Shown here: positions 9,969-21,155 of the stretch, in pieces
Layout: each line of letters opens with the position of its first letter
Position numbering within the stretch: position 1 is the first letter of the stretch
NCBI RefSeq assembly: GCF_000711695.1
Contig: NW_013546897.1
Location: 1 to 47,824 of the forward strand
Length of the DNA: 47,824 bases
Reading direction: 5' to 3'
Source of the DNA: Tilletiaria anomala UBC 951
Lineage: Eukaryota > Basidiomycota > Exobasidiomycetes > Georgefischeriales > Tilletiariaceae
Program-made: the position numbers and the translations under genes
Notes under the pieces: model-generated
Database searches by the model: none
What the model saw: only the letters and a program-made list of their open reading frames with translations
What the model was told of the DNA's origin: nothing

Positions 9969-12900
9969 ATGTCCTCTCCCCAGCACAGTGGCCGACTCGA
10001 GACGCGAAACTCGTCTCCGCAGCCCCATGACGAGAGAAAGCAACACCACCAGCTGGAACAAGACCTAGATGCGGCGAGGCAAATGAGCAGGGTTCGGCAG
10101 AGCAGCTTCTCCCACCATCCAGGTAAGCTGTCGCGCTCAATGCTTTCCAAAGCCTTTCCTTCCGAAAAGCTATTTATTGCCGCTCTCTCTTCACAATACA
10201 CCTAGGTTCAGTATCGCCACCACGAGCGTCTCCCATTGTCTCACGCTGTGCCGAGCCCGATCCATTTTTCGAAGACCGAATGCCGGTCGCGGGATCGCCA
10301 TTGAATGTCCGGCAGCGTAACGACAGCTTGAGCGGTGCTGCTGCCTCCCCTCTCGCGCTTAGCTCCTCCATAGTCCCCATTTCCGCAAGCCAGCAGCGTA
10401 CCTCGCCCGCCGTTGCTCGTTTCTATCAGCACCATGGACGAAGAGGTTCCAATGCCAGCGTGAACAGCGAGAGTCACTTCATCGATCACCGACACCAGCA
10501 GCACTCACTCGGTGCCAACGCCAACTACAATATGGGCCGCAGCTACAGGGGCCCTGCCAGCATGCGACCGCTAGGCACACTGATAGGCCGGCCAGAAAGG
10601 GTTGGCGACGAGTCGACAGCTATGGACGACGGGGACACATCATCCCGGGCCGTAGCAGATGGCGATCGCTTCCATGCTGGCCCGACGCCGGCGAGTCCAT
10701 CGCAGATGCTCGATATGGGGTCTGGACAAGGAGCGGGGGCAGCAGCCGGCCGCAATGATGGCGCCTCGCCACGCACACTTTCGCGACGTGCTTCCATGGT
10801 CGAAGATGATGTGTGTTTCCCCCTTCCCGCGCGATCGCCTCACGCCGAGCATCATCCCCACCCAAGCGAGCTATACGGGGGGTATGCCGATGATTACATG
10901 GACGATCATGACGCTCCGCACCATGCGGCTGAGAGTGGCGTAGAGCTGCCACCAGGCTATCCTTACACCTTCGATCTGCAGGCGCTAGAGGACTTTGCTG
11001 GTGAGGAGCGAGCGCGAGCGGAAGCCTCCACGAGCCAGGGAAAGATTGGCGCTGGCGGACTTCGGCACCGCGCGGGAGGCGCAGCGCGTAATTCCAGACA
11101 GCTCAGCATTGCCAGCGCTGCAGCATATGGCATATCTCCCGAGTCGGACGATGCAACTTTCTACTCCCGCCGGCCTCGCAAATACACACCAGACGAGGCG
11201 GCGGCCGCTCGCGGCATTGTCGGCGGATTGTCGGCCGGGACGAGCAAGTACCAGCGAAAACTTGCGCTATTTGAATCGCACGCTGGAAGTGCCGATCCGC
11301 CTAGTATCCCAGGTGTGCCGCGCACGGGTGATCGCTCGACCACTGGAGGCGAGTGGGCGATCGGCAACATTATGGGATCAGGCGCCCTGCTCGAAGAGGA
11401 ACGCAGGAAAGTGAGTCGCTCGGATGTCAAGACGCCGTTGCTCAAGGACACAGATCACGCGCCGGCTTATGACGGCACATATGGCGAACTCAAAGATGAA
11501 GCAGCCGGTAAGCTACGCGGCCACTCTTCGGGAATTTTTAGCCCCAGTGGGGGCGGCGGTCCCAGCGGCACCGGGAGGGATATGTCCGAGAAGGATAAGC
11601 CATACCGCTTCACTTTCTACTCGAATGCACTTTCTTCGACCATTCATGCCAGGCATCTCTTTGAGCTGCCGGCGCCAGACCAGACATTCGAGGATCTACT
11701 GCGTGGACGCCCACCACGCGATGCTTCAGAAGAAGCCGAGGAGGGCAACGACCGAACGAAAGAATATCAGAGTCAAAGCCAGAGTCAAAGTCATAGTCGG
11801 CCTCCCAGCCAAGCAGGCATGAATGCAGCGCACAGCGCGTCGCGCATCGCACCCCTCGTTAGCAACGCAGGTGCCGGCGCACAAGGACGGGTCGAGGGGG
11901 TGACGGCTCCGCCGACACGGACTGGCACCCCGTTAGTGGGAGATGGAAATGGCGGATTTGGACGAGCTCAATCGCCCTTCCCTGGTGGACTGTCTGCAGC
12001 AAAGATAGCGATGCAGAACTCGGCTTTGACAACTGCGACGAGTGGACAGCCTAGTGGGAGCTGTACCGGCAATGGGCACAGCGACACCACTGCCACGAAT
12101 CAAGGCAACGGAAATGGTAATGGCAAGGGAGCACACAACGGCAAAGTTGCTCCGGAGCTGGCCAAGACGTTACCAGGCGGACAGATTATGATGGATAATG
12201 ACCCGGAGGCAAACACATGGTGGCTGGACGTGCTGTGTCCGACTGATCAAGAGATGAAGCTGCTTGCAAGGGTGAATATGCGACATGTGAAATGACATTA
12301 CTGCTGCACAGTGGCTGACCTCGATGCCCTGGTCCCTTTTTTTCCTTTACAGGTCTTTGGTATCCACCCCTTGACTACAGAGGATATCCTAATGGAAGAG
12401 ACGCGCGAGAAGATCGAACTTTTCCGCAACTATTACCTTGTCTGCTTCCGCTCCTTCGATCAAGACCCTTACAGCCCAACCTACTTGGAGCCGCTGAATA
12501 TGTACATCATCGTCTTCCGCGAGGGCACGCTTTCCTTCCATTTCAAGGCGACACCGCATCCGCAAAATGTCCGCAGACGCATCAAGCAGCTTAAAGACTA
12601 CATCAATGTCACGAGCGACTGGATCTCGTACGCCCTCATTGACGACATCACCGATGCGTTTGGACCGCTCATCCAAAACATTGAGTACGAAGTTGACTCT
12701 ATCGATGAGTTGGTGCTGATCCTGCGCGAGGCAGAACAGAGTGACATGCTGCGAAGGTGTGTACCTGCTATGGCGCCCTGCTTACAGAATGCGAAGTGAA
12801 TATGCTGACGGCGATGCTTTTCTTGCAAATTTACCGCCAGAATCGGTACTTGCCGCAAGAAGGTCATGGGCTTGTTGCGTCTGATGGGCAACAAGGCAGA

Positions 12901-13522
12901 TGTCGTCAAAGGTCTTGCCAAACGTTGCAATGAGAATTGGTCCGTCGCGCCTAAGTCAGATATTGGCCTCTACCTTTCCGACATTCAAGATCACTTGATC
13001 ACCATGACCCAAAAGTGAGGGCGCGGTCCTTGGGGTGCCAGGAAGCTTACAGAGGCATTAACTCGTTGCTTTTCGTTCTTCCTATCAGCCTGAACCATTA
13101 CGAAAAGATTCTCAGTCGCTCGCATTCAAACTATCTTGCGCAAATTTCGATTGAGATGACAGATGCAAACAATGAGGTGTGTGCCAACGCGCCCTTTGCA
13201 GTCTTCAGCTTCCAGGTGCTTATACCTGCTCTCTTTGAAACCAGATTAATGACGTCTTGAGCAAGCTGACTGCGCTGGGTACGGTCATAGTACCGCTAAA
13301 TGTCATCACTGGTCTCTGGGGTGTGAGTGACGAGCAATACCTTTTCTCTTCCTGAGCGCCACGCTCGCAGCTGACTTTTTGACGTTTCGTCGATCACAGA
13401 TGAACGTCAATGTCCCCGGTCAAGATGTCACAAACCTTTACTGGTTTGGTGGGATTGTTTCTGTCATGGTGGTCATTGCCGTGTCGGGCTACTTTGCCGC
13501 CATCCGATATCTAAAGCGTTGA
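9969..13522 (+). CDS. MNR2: CorA-type Mg2+ transporter, ALR1/MNR2 family
   Basis: Seven exons (9969-10122, 10206-12271, 12353-12756, 12841-13014, 13089-13176, 13245-13322, 13400-13522) give 1028 residues. The first two thirds are a disordered, Ser/Gly/His-rich cytosolic region with a repeated QSQSQSQSHS and an NGNGNGKG tract. The CorA domain starts near WWLDVLCPTDQEMKLLARVFGIHPLTTEDI and continues through EKIELFRNYYLVCFR to the two C-terminal helices. The diagnostic Gly-Met-Asn follows LNVITGLW at residues 988-990 and spans the last intron. Family members carry Mg2+ across the plasma membrane (Alr1/2) or vacuolar membrane (Mnr2); the long N-terminus and very short C-terminal tail suit Mnr2, but the assignment within the family is inferred. 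In the intron at 12272-12352 an earlier CACAG acceptor could add about 14 residues. Confidence 0.92.
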
Positions 13523-13814
13523 TGTCCTTCATCGCTACCTCCGCTCGGAGGAAACTTTCCTTTGCCACTTGCCTCGCCTCGCCGGGGAGTTCGTTCGAGT
13601 TCTACTCGATCTCATTCGCTTCGGTGGCACATAGATTCCTGAGACCTGGCAGCATACCTGTACATTCCTCATGAATGCGCTGAGTGTGATTATTGTACAT
13701 AGATGCTGAAGGAAATGAAACCTGATGGCACCATCTGGACCTCCACACTTTGGTTGCTTTCCCGGGGAGTGCACGATGGTCTCGAGCGCGTGGGGTGTTG
13801 TCGCCACATACCCT

Positions 13815-14783
13815 TCAAGCCGCATGGACCAGCCAAAATTCCGGGAAGCCTTTGCTCTCCGGGTCATTCGTCTTGCCCGGTTCGACTGATCCGTCGCTAG
13901 TGCACCATATCCGCCTGAGTCGTACATTAGCGTGAACATGAATGTATGCGATGCTTTTGAACCCTTCGATCCGCTTACACTGCCCTTGAACGTCCTGCTG
14001 TGTATGAGATGATATATGCTCCTGTGCGGCATGCTGTAATGACGAATTGTTGAACAGCTTAATGAGACGGTGTAAGGGCAAGCTCATGACAGACCAAGCG
14101 GTGAGCGCGGTCGGATCTTTGGCTGGTGAAGTTGGCAGGTCGAGAGGAAGATGCAGTAGGGGGCTCCCAGTCATGTCTGAGCTTGTATTCCGCACTGGAA
14201 GATAGAGGCTCGCGTCGCGCTGGAAAGTGCTCGCTCGTATGCGAGCCAATTGCCCCCGTGCGTCACGCACGCCGACCTCAAGACTTAACGGTCGGGCGCG
14301 GCCACCGATGCCGTCCAGAGGTGCAAGGTGAAGATGCAAGAAGGGCAGACCTTCAAGCGCCATCTCCGTTTGTGCCACTGTAGCTCCAGCCTCGGGTGAG
14401 AATGTGGGCGCGCCAGAAGAGCCTAGAGGCGGACATCGCAGCATAGTGGCCTTGATATTCGGACTCTGGAGGTGAAGAACGGTTTCTGAAAGTCGCCTGC
14501 CCGGCCGGCTGCTTGCGTGGAAGATAGGCCCATCAGCACCCGGTAAGGTCACTTGGCCTTTTCCAGATTGGCTACACAGCTTGAATCGGCGTACGTCACG
14601 AGCGAGCCGAGTCGGATCATTCTCAGCACTGTCCAACTGCTGGTCAGTGTCATCGTACAGGAAGACAGCGCCGCTGTCTTCGGGAAGCGCACGGTCGGCA
14701 TGGACGCTGAACAAAGTGAGCGGCGCGGAGGACGTGGACGTGAAGAGGGTCAGAGGAGATGGGGGCTTTGCTCCATTGAACAT
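13815..14783 (-). CDS. CFAP20/BUG22-domain (DUF667) protein
   Basis: One uninterrupted frame of 322 residues. The order of conserved blocks follows CFAP20: an N-terminal MFNGAKPPSPLTLFTSTSSA, then NIKATMLRCPPLG, LPFLHLHLAPL, RPLSLEVGVRDARGQLARIR with ASTFQ, LLHLPLDLP, TAWSVMSLPLHRLIKLF, and FKSIAYIHVHANVRLRRIWC followed by KGFPEFWLV. CFAP20 is a beta-sandwich protein of ciliary microtubule inner walls, but Bug22 relatives also occur outside cilia. The protein is about 130 residues longer than animal CFAP20 (193), mainly through insertions after residue 30 and between the last two strands. It converges on the Mg2+ transporter gene, with 292 nt between stops. Family membership is my reading of motif order and should be confirmed with a profile. 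Confidence 0.75.
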   Translation of the reverse strand: MFNGAKPPSPLTLFTSTSSAPLTLFSVHADRALPEDSGAVFLYDDTDQQLDSAENDPTRLARDVRRFKLCSQSGKGQVTLPGADGPIFHASSRPGRRLSETVLHLQSPNIKATMLRCPPLGSSGAPTFSPEAGATVAQTEMALEGLPFLHLHLAPLDGIGGRARPLSLEVGVRDARGQLARIRASTFQRDASLYLPVRNTSSDMTGSPLLHLPLDLPTSPAKDPTALTAWSVMSLPLHRLIKLFNNSSLQHAAQEHISSHTQQDVQGQCKRIEGFKSIAYIHVHANVRLRRIWCTSDGSVEPGKTNDPESKGFPEFWLVHAA

Positions 14784-15410
14784 CTAGTCTGTCCCAAGTC
14801 GAGCGTCGCATCAACCCTCTTCTAGAAGCTGATGTACACACATCAATAGAAAGAGCATGGTGGTTTCGATCACACAACAGCGGTGACTTGGCTGATGGTT
14901 ATAGGTGGTTGGCCGTATGGTCTGCTGGGGGCAATCAGCTGGCGGGCTTGTCCAGCCGGCTTTGCAAGCGACCCGCCGTTACCGGCCTTTGCGGTCGGCA
15001 GCACTGAACGAGTCTCTTTTAACCCACCTTCAAGCACTCGTCATTACCACGTCCATCTCTCTGGAACATCCCCCCGGGGATCCAGTACCCCCCGGCAACA
15101 AGTCAGGTCCATTGGCCATCGCTGACTCCCCTCCTTTTCACTTTCCCTCTGCACACACCGATACCATGCAGCCCGAAAGCGACTGGCAGGAAGGAGGCCA
15201 AATCAGGTGAAGGAGGCATAGCCGCGAATTCATCACAAACTCGTCGCGGTGTGTGGTGCTCAGTTGTACACGCTGCGACCGCTGTCGATCACTGCTAATC
15301 GGCAAGTCGGTCCCCGCAAATACAACCCCGCACTATTCGATTTAGATCGGTGGATCACTGGGGACCTACGCACAAAAACCTATCATTGCAGTCTAGGCTG
15401 CATCTGCATT
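14784..15410. promoter_or_regulatory. Shared upstream region of CFAP20-like gene and transacylase gene
   Basis: A 627-nt gap between divergent genes. An open frame enters from 15249 in phase with the transacylase but has no homology before its ATG at 15411. No repeat or clear TATA element was seen. Confidence 0.45.
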
Positions 15411-18268
15411 ATGAGGAGGACTCAGGGATTTTCAGCCGCGGCAGCGGCTTCAGGTTCAGCGTCGGTTTTTACCCCGCCCGCATTATCATGTTTGCAAGCC
15501 TCAAAGCGACAATGCTGTACGCTTCCAGCGGCAACGCTCACATCCGCTCATCTTCAAGCACGCCACGTCTCTTCCAGTACGCTGAAACGCGGCCGCAGCT
15601 CGACATCTGCAGCTGGAAAGAATCACTCCCTCCCCGATCCTCTAAACAGTACTGGCTCGGTGGCGGCACCTTTGCGCGCTGCCAGCCCCGTTGATCTGGC
15701 TTCTGGCCCAAGAAGCAGCGAAATCGATGCTGACTTGGCTGCTGCAAGAGCTAGGGCTGCGCTGAGGCGCATATGGAACGAGCCGGGTTACCGAGCCAGG
15801 TATCGGCAGGCGGATCCAGCTGTGGGCCAGGCTCCCATGTTTTCATCTTTGCAAGCGATTAGTACCAGCACCTTGGCTCAAGCAAGAATTGCATCTTCAT
15901 CTGCCGGCGCAGGCAGCTCAGTGTCTGCTGTTCCACCCTCATTAGCAGCCCTTCGATCATCCAATTCTGCGACATCGACTTTGAAAGCCAACTCATCGTC
16001 ATCTCTGTCTCGCACTCCTACTTCTTCCGCTGCATCCGCGACTCCATTAGCAGCATCTCAACAGCAGACAAGGAAGAATTCAACCACCCGAGGAAATGGT
16101 GATGGTGATGGTGGTGGCGACGATGCCGATTGGGCCTTTGGAGGCGGGTCCATGTCCCAGAGCGGACCCTGGGGCGCTGGCGCGCGTACAAGCGGCCCTA
16201 TACGCTTTGGCACAGGCTTGCACAACTACGACCAGGGTTCATACCAACAGCCACCTGCCACTGCCGAAGTGCAGAATCTTGGAATCGTGGGTAACGCAGG
16301 GAAAGGAGCGACCCCAAATTATGGCCGAAAGAAACGGATCGTCAAGCCAAAGCCAGATGAAGTGCCTGATGACGCGGCGCAAGACGTAGGTGCCGCTAAC
16401 AGAGTGAAGAGGGAGAAGGCTGATCGAGAATTCGCAGCTGGCTATGTGCACAAGGTAAGATTTTGCCGCATCGAGGCCGAGATTGCACAAGAAAGTTAAC
16501 GTATTGCCTTACGCAGTATGCTCCCTCAACCCGCTCGCCTGACCCTTTGCCACAGCACACCTACTTTTCGTCGCCCTCGTCGTCGTTCAATGCTTCGTCT
16601 TTCGTTGCACCCGGCACAGCTCCCCCTTTGTCGCGCGTCCTTTCCGCAGCGGGTGTCGGCGAGTACCTCCCAGGTGGGGTTCCAAAGCGCAAAAAGACGG
16701 CGGTGATTATGGCAGGTCAAGGGAGTCAGTACATCGGGATGGGTAAGAACATGTACAAAACTTTTCGCTCGGCGAGGGCCATCTGGCATACGGCGGAGGA
16801 AGCGCTGCTCTGGACCCCAGGCAGGCAATACCGGAACCAGAGGGGCCCAACCTCACCCTTCGGGGCGCCATTTGAGGAGTACGCGAAGTCTTCAGAGCAG
16901 AGGGAGCTGTTCGAGGAGGAACTAGCCAAGACGGCGCATTGGGATCCGAAGCAAGGATTCGCGGCAACGGGAACAGCCGTCACGAGGGGCAAGAGAGGCT
17001 GGCTGAGAGATCTTGTGGTAGGTTTGGCTAACACAGCAGTCTCATCGATCAGATTTAGCAAAGAGCTAATGACTTTCCTTTCGCGACAACAGTTCTCAGG
17101 AGATCAGCTTGACTTGACTCGCGCTGAGAATGCACAGCCAGCCATTTTGACATGCACTATGGCTTTCCTGACTGTCCTCAAAGAAGAGTTCAACGTCGAC
17201 CTCGTGGCAGACCATATGGACACTGCCGCTGGGCACGGCACTGGCAACTACGCTACCATGGTCGCTGCTGGCGTCTGCGACCTGACTGATGCGGTCCGAC
17301 TGCTCCGACATCGCGGTCTCACGTCGAGCCACTTCCTTGCCCAGAATCCAGTCCTATTTCCCCCCGGCTGCAAGCCTCCACTCAGCGTGTACGAGACTTG
17401 GGGTTTCAGTAACGCCGGCAGCGGCAAAGGCGCGACGCTTCTGAATGGGAGCGCTGGGTTGAGGAGTGGCACACGTGCAGTTCAGGATGAAGAGATGAAC
17501 GAGACGAGCACAATGGAAGGGCTCTCCGGCCACGGCTGGCGGCGATCGCAGATGTCCGGCGTCGTGCTGAAGCCCGGAAAGTTACAAGCAGCGCTTGCCG
17601 AGGTTGAAAGAGTTGCTGCGGATATCAAAGCCGGTCGCGTTCCCGAATTTCACCCGGATGAATTTGTCGAAGTGGCGAACTACAACTCATCCCTGCAGAT
17701 CGTCCTTGCCGGCACGAAGCTCGGCGTCTCCTACGCATGCGATCGGTTGCGCGCAAAGGGTCTCGGCGCGCGGGCGGTGAACCTGCCTGTCTCGGGTCCT
17801 TACCACACGTCCATCATGAAAGAAGCTGCTGACTTCCTCAAGCCAGCCGTGGAGTACCTGCCACTGCGCGACCCGTGCGGCCTCGAGCTCGTCAGCAGCT
17901 TCTCTGGTGCTATATTACCGAACGTCCAGTACATCCGCGATGACCTCAGTGGCGCGTTCGCGCGGCCTGTGCGCTGGCACCACTCAATCGAAACGATGGT
18001 CTTACGCGGCGTCGAACGCTTCATCTGTCTCGGGCCAGGGCGCGCGTGCGCGCACCTGCTCAGCAAGGAGCTGGCGTACCGCGACCGCCTCGCGCGCGCG
18101 GACCACGAGGCGGGGCGCGCGCCACCGCCTCAAGCGGAATTTGAGGTGTGGAGCGTGGCAAGCGTCGAAGATGTCCTGCAGCTCGGTGGCGTACTGGATC
18201 GGATCAGCGCCGCGGATGGTCGCGCGAGGCTCCGTCCGCAGATCAGGGACGATGTCATTGCGCTTTGA
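15411..18268 (+). CDS. MCT1: Mitochondrial malonyl-CoA:ACP transacylase homologue with altered active site
   Basis: Three exons (15411-16454, 16517-17017, 17093-18268) give 906 residues; typical family members have 300-450. Residues 1-60 are rich in Arg, Ala and Ser without acidic residues, like a mitochondrial presequence. Residues 60-400 are low-complexity Ser/Ala/Gly with no known domain. The FabD-like domain follows: AGQGSQYIGMG (near 415), LTRAENAQPAIL, a motif GHGTGNYATMVAAG (562-575), RLLRHRG, YNSSLQIVLAG and PVSGPYHT with His753. FabD enzymes load malonyl onto acyl carrier protein through a Ser in GHSLG; here residue 564 is Gly. The intron at 17018-17092 is 75 nt, divisible by three and stop-free, but removing it restores the family spacing. 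Catalytic activity is therefore doubtful though the fold is clear. Confidence 0.85.
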
Positions 18269-18429
18269 TCCATCTCTTTTCGATGCTTGACGCAGAGAGA
18301 GGCTCAAAATCATCGCACCGATGTACAGTAGATCAATCGGTTTTCTCACGCACAGCCTTGCCACATTGCAATCGCTGTACAAACCTGTGCGTGGTCCCCT
18401 TGCTGTGCGGAATCGAAGTTACAGCAGCC

Positions 18430-19584
18430 TCACTTGTTCAGGATGGGCACTTGTCTTGCGCCCCTCTCCTCCTCCGTCAGCACCTTGACGACACGGGCAG
18501 GGTTTCCTATGGCAACAGTGTACGGCGGCAGGTCTCTTGTGACGATGCTCCCTGCGCCGACAGTCACACCATCGCCGATGGTCACGCCGGCCATAACGGT
18601 GACATTCCCGCCGCTATTGCAAGGGAGCAGCAGGCGGAGGGGAAATCAGCGTCAGCGCTCGTAGGAAGGACCAGTCATGTGCTGGAAGGGAACGCACAGC
18701 CAGCAGTCCTTGCCAATTCGGATCGGTAGCGCTCGCTCGTACCCCTCGACACGCTCGGCTGTTGCAATGGAATGAGTTGCTGCATAGAGGTGGACGCTGC
18801 AGATTGGATGAAAGAAGGGTAGCGTAAATTTGATGATGTAATGGGTCTTCTGTCAGCATCTTAATCGAAACAATCTCGCAAATATTTGTTCACTTTGGTC
18901 CGAATAAAGTACCATCGCCAATAGTGATTTCTGCTGCGTCCCTGCAAGACGAGAATTGGTCACATGTGAATTAGTGCTGCGGTACTCTCTTCGGAAGTGT
19001 CGCAACCCGCGAATCTTTGGGAGAATACGCACAAGATTGTCGTGTTCCAGTTGCAGTAAAACGCGCCTTCCAGCTTGATGTTTGTTCCATAATCGCACCA
19101 GAATGGCGGCTCAATCTCGACGCGCTGCACACTGTCCTTGCCAACACCGAGCAGCTTGGAGATGAGCTCGCGACGCTCATCGCCCATGACGTCCGGTGGA
19201 GGTGAGTCTCCTGCTCCAATTGACGACCCGCCGATGCCTTGCGGCTGTTGCCCCGCGGGTAGATCGCTTGGATCGGTGGGATTGGGCAGGGACGCGTTGA
19301 ATGCATGGAAGATCCGGCGCGCTCGTAGACGTGCGCGCACAAGGGCGGGGTCATTTGCGAGGTACGGAAGGCCTTTCAGAGCCTGTCAGGCGGAATGCAG
19401 ACGAACTTTCAGTGAGTATCGAACGCTACTGCATGACAGCCCTGATATGTCATTCGGCTACACGTACCCGCTCCGTGTGACTCATCTGCTGGAGCTGGTT
19501 TTTATATTTGGTATCAGCATCGGCGAACTTTTGGCTGGACGTCTTGCCCTTGGGTGCGTGTACGTTGGTTGAGTCGGGAGACAT
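18430..19584 (-). CDS. Maltose/galactoside O-acetyltransferase-like hexapeptide enzyme
   Basis: Five exons (19584-19468, 19382-19033, 18941-18894, 18796-18698, 18613-18430) give 265 residues. The family transfers acetyl from acetyl-CoA to a sugar hydroxyl. A Mac domain lies in the first half ([20 protein letters not shown] with RIFHAFN). The left-handed beta helix follows: [45 protein letters not shown] with the catalytic His, [20 protein letters not shown] and [20 protein letters not shown]. The Mac domain carries an insertion ([15 protein letters not shown] and beyond) relative to bacterial Mac/NodL. All key residues appear present. Exon 3 is only 48 nt; every junction is GT-AG and restores the motif exactly. 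The natural acceptor in fungi is unknown, and bacterial origin of the family is possible but the five introns show it is well established. Confidence 0.9.
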
Positions 19585-20579
19585 GGCGGCCTTTGCTGAT
19601 CTGGCGAAATGCACTTGCTACACAGCTTGGAACTGCCAAGGTGATTCAGTGGGAGGAGACGATCAAATAAGACTCAAAGAAGAGGCTCAGACGGAGACCA
19701 CTTTCTAGAGAGATATGATGGTGCTTAAATCAGAACCAGGCCACAGCGAACGTCAGAGGCAAGCTAATTGGAGCTTGGAATTCGGCGGTGTCTGGATCTA
19801 CTTGCCACGCGCCGCGGCCCCACTGGCATGGGCTGCGTTATCAATAAGATCGTCCCCTCGCAGTTTGGTGCAAGGACTAGGTGCTACGAGAAGCAGCGGC
19901 ATCCACGTCTCCACGAGAGTCTTCTGTGAATATAGACAGGTCGACTGCCAGGCAGCAAGGTAATCCCGCGTTACGTGGAGGGGCAACAACCAACCACTCT
20001 CCACCTAGCGGTCTTTAGTGCGTGCCAAAACCCGACGGTGAGGTGGCACCGATGTGTAGAACGTTGATAAACCTCGGAATCGTGACACCCCTTGGTCCAG
20101 CCACGCATCCCATTGCTGTGAGCCATCTTGACCTTTTTGAATCCACGATCTTCAAGGACTTTGTCGCGGTCTGTTCTCCTCCGCACTCCAAAGTCGGCAC
20201 CACTCCGTAATCGCACCCCACAGAGCTGGCCCCTACTTGCCCACCAGGTATGTTGCAACCCGGCTGAGCCGCCCCCATCGAATGGACCACCTTCCCCCCC
20301 GGCCCCCGAAATTAGCCGGGCGAGGATCACATCTCGGGGATTTCGTCGATTCATATTCTCATCCTCGTCTGGTAGATGGTGTGTTTGGATTCTTTATTGT
20401 GCTTGCAACTAGACATTCAGAGGATGGGATTGAGGCTGCGACGAGCAACCAAATACATTCCGTAAGTCCTTAGTTCAACATGCGCGAAAATAATACCAAG
20501 CTCTGCTAATAAGATGACAAGACAAGTTCCCTTTCTTCTGAAGGCTGGGACTTCCACGTAAGACGGCCGGCTGCATATA

Positions 20580-21155
20580 CTCTAGAAATAGCATAGAGAC
20601 TTCGAACAGCTAGCCAAAGTGACTTCATATTGGTGGCCAGGTACACAACTGGATGATGAAGATATCAAGCTGTCTTCCAAACTTGTATAGCCGCAATCCA
20701 AGTGGAAGTGTTCGGTTCGGTACCAATACGCGATACTTCTGAGCTAGCTGCTAGAAGAGATCTGGAGCCGCACAAGCTCGCTGTGTAAACGCTGTATGTA
20801 GAAGACTAATCCTCATCGATTTCTGTATAGACTTGCCGGCCCAGGCAGTGCGAGCACGGTAGTGGAACGAGCTGTACAGCTCGGGTAGGGACGACGGTTG
20901 CTGATGCAGCCTATGCCAGGTAAGACGACGACCAATAGGTAAACCGTGACTCTGGAGAACTATACATCCCTTGGATCAGCCAGGCCGTGCAAAAATGGCT
21001 AGACACGGAGCTCAATAAAAGCTTGAAAAAGAAACGTGTCCAGAGCTATGGGTATCTTGTGGATCGTCTCATTGAAAACTTTAATGTGTCGTTGGGTGAC
21101 TACAAGATGGTTACATGTTCCCCCCACATCACGCTTCTAGCTGAGTATCATTGAG
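20580..21155 (+). pseudogene. Decayed coding-like stretches of unknown family
   Basis: Several short stretches on the plus strand have amino-acid composition and codon character of real protein, yet they lie in different phases and no complete gene can be seen. One at about 20940-21120 reads like a lysine- and leucine-rich helical protein, another at about 20600-20695 contains a Trp-Trp-Pro-Gly motif. The region is more AT-rich than its neighbours. It may be an old mobile element or a decayed host gene; I do not recognise the family and cannot estimate its age beyond saying it looks heavily broken. Confidence 0.3.
20868..20883. repeat. 16-base perfect palindrome
   Basis: CGAGCTGTACAGCTCG reads the same on both strands. 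It lies inside the gene-poor region. It could be a dimeric regulator site or chance. Confidence 0.4.

Noticed and set aside
12311-12352. Alternative acceptor adding about 14 residues before VFGIHPLTTED in the Mg2+ transporter
   Set aside because: The later TTTACAG acceptor restores the conserved LARVFGIHP junction of the family; the longer form breaks it.
19971-20354. 127-residue minus-strand frame in the gene-poor region
   Set aside because: Composition is that of antisense GC-rich DNA, with no recognisable motif and no splice partners.
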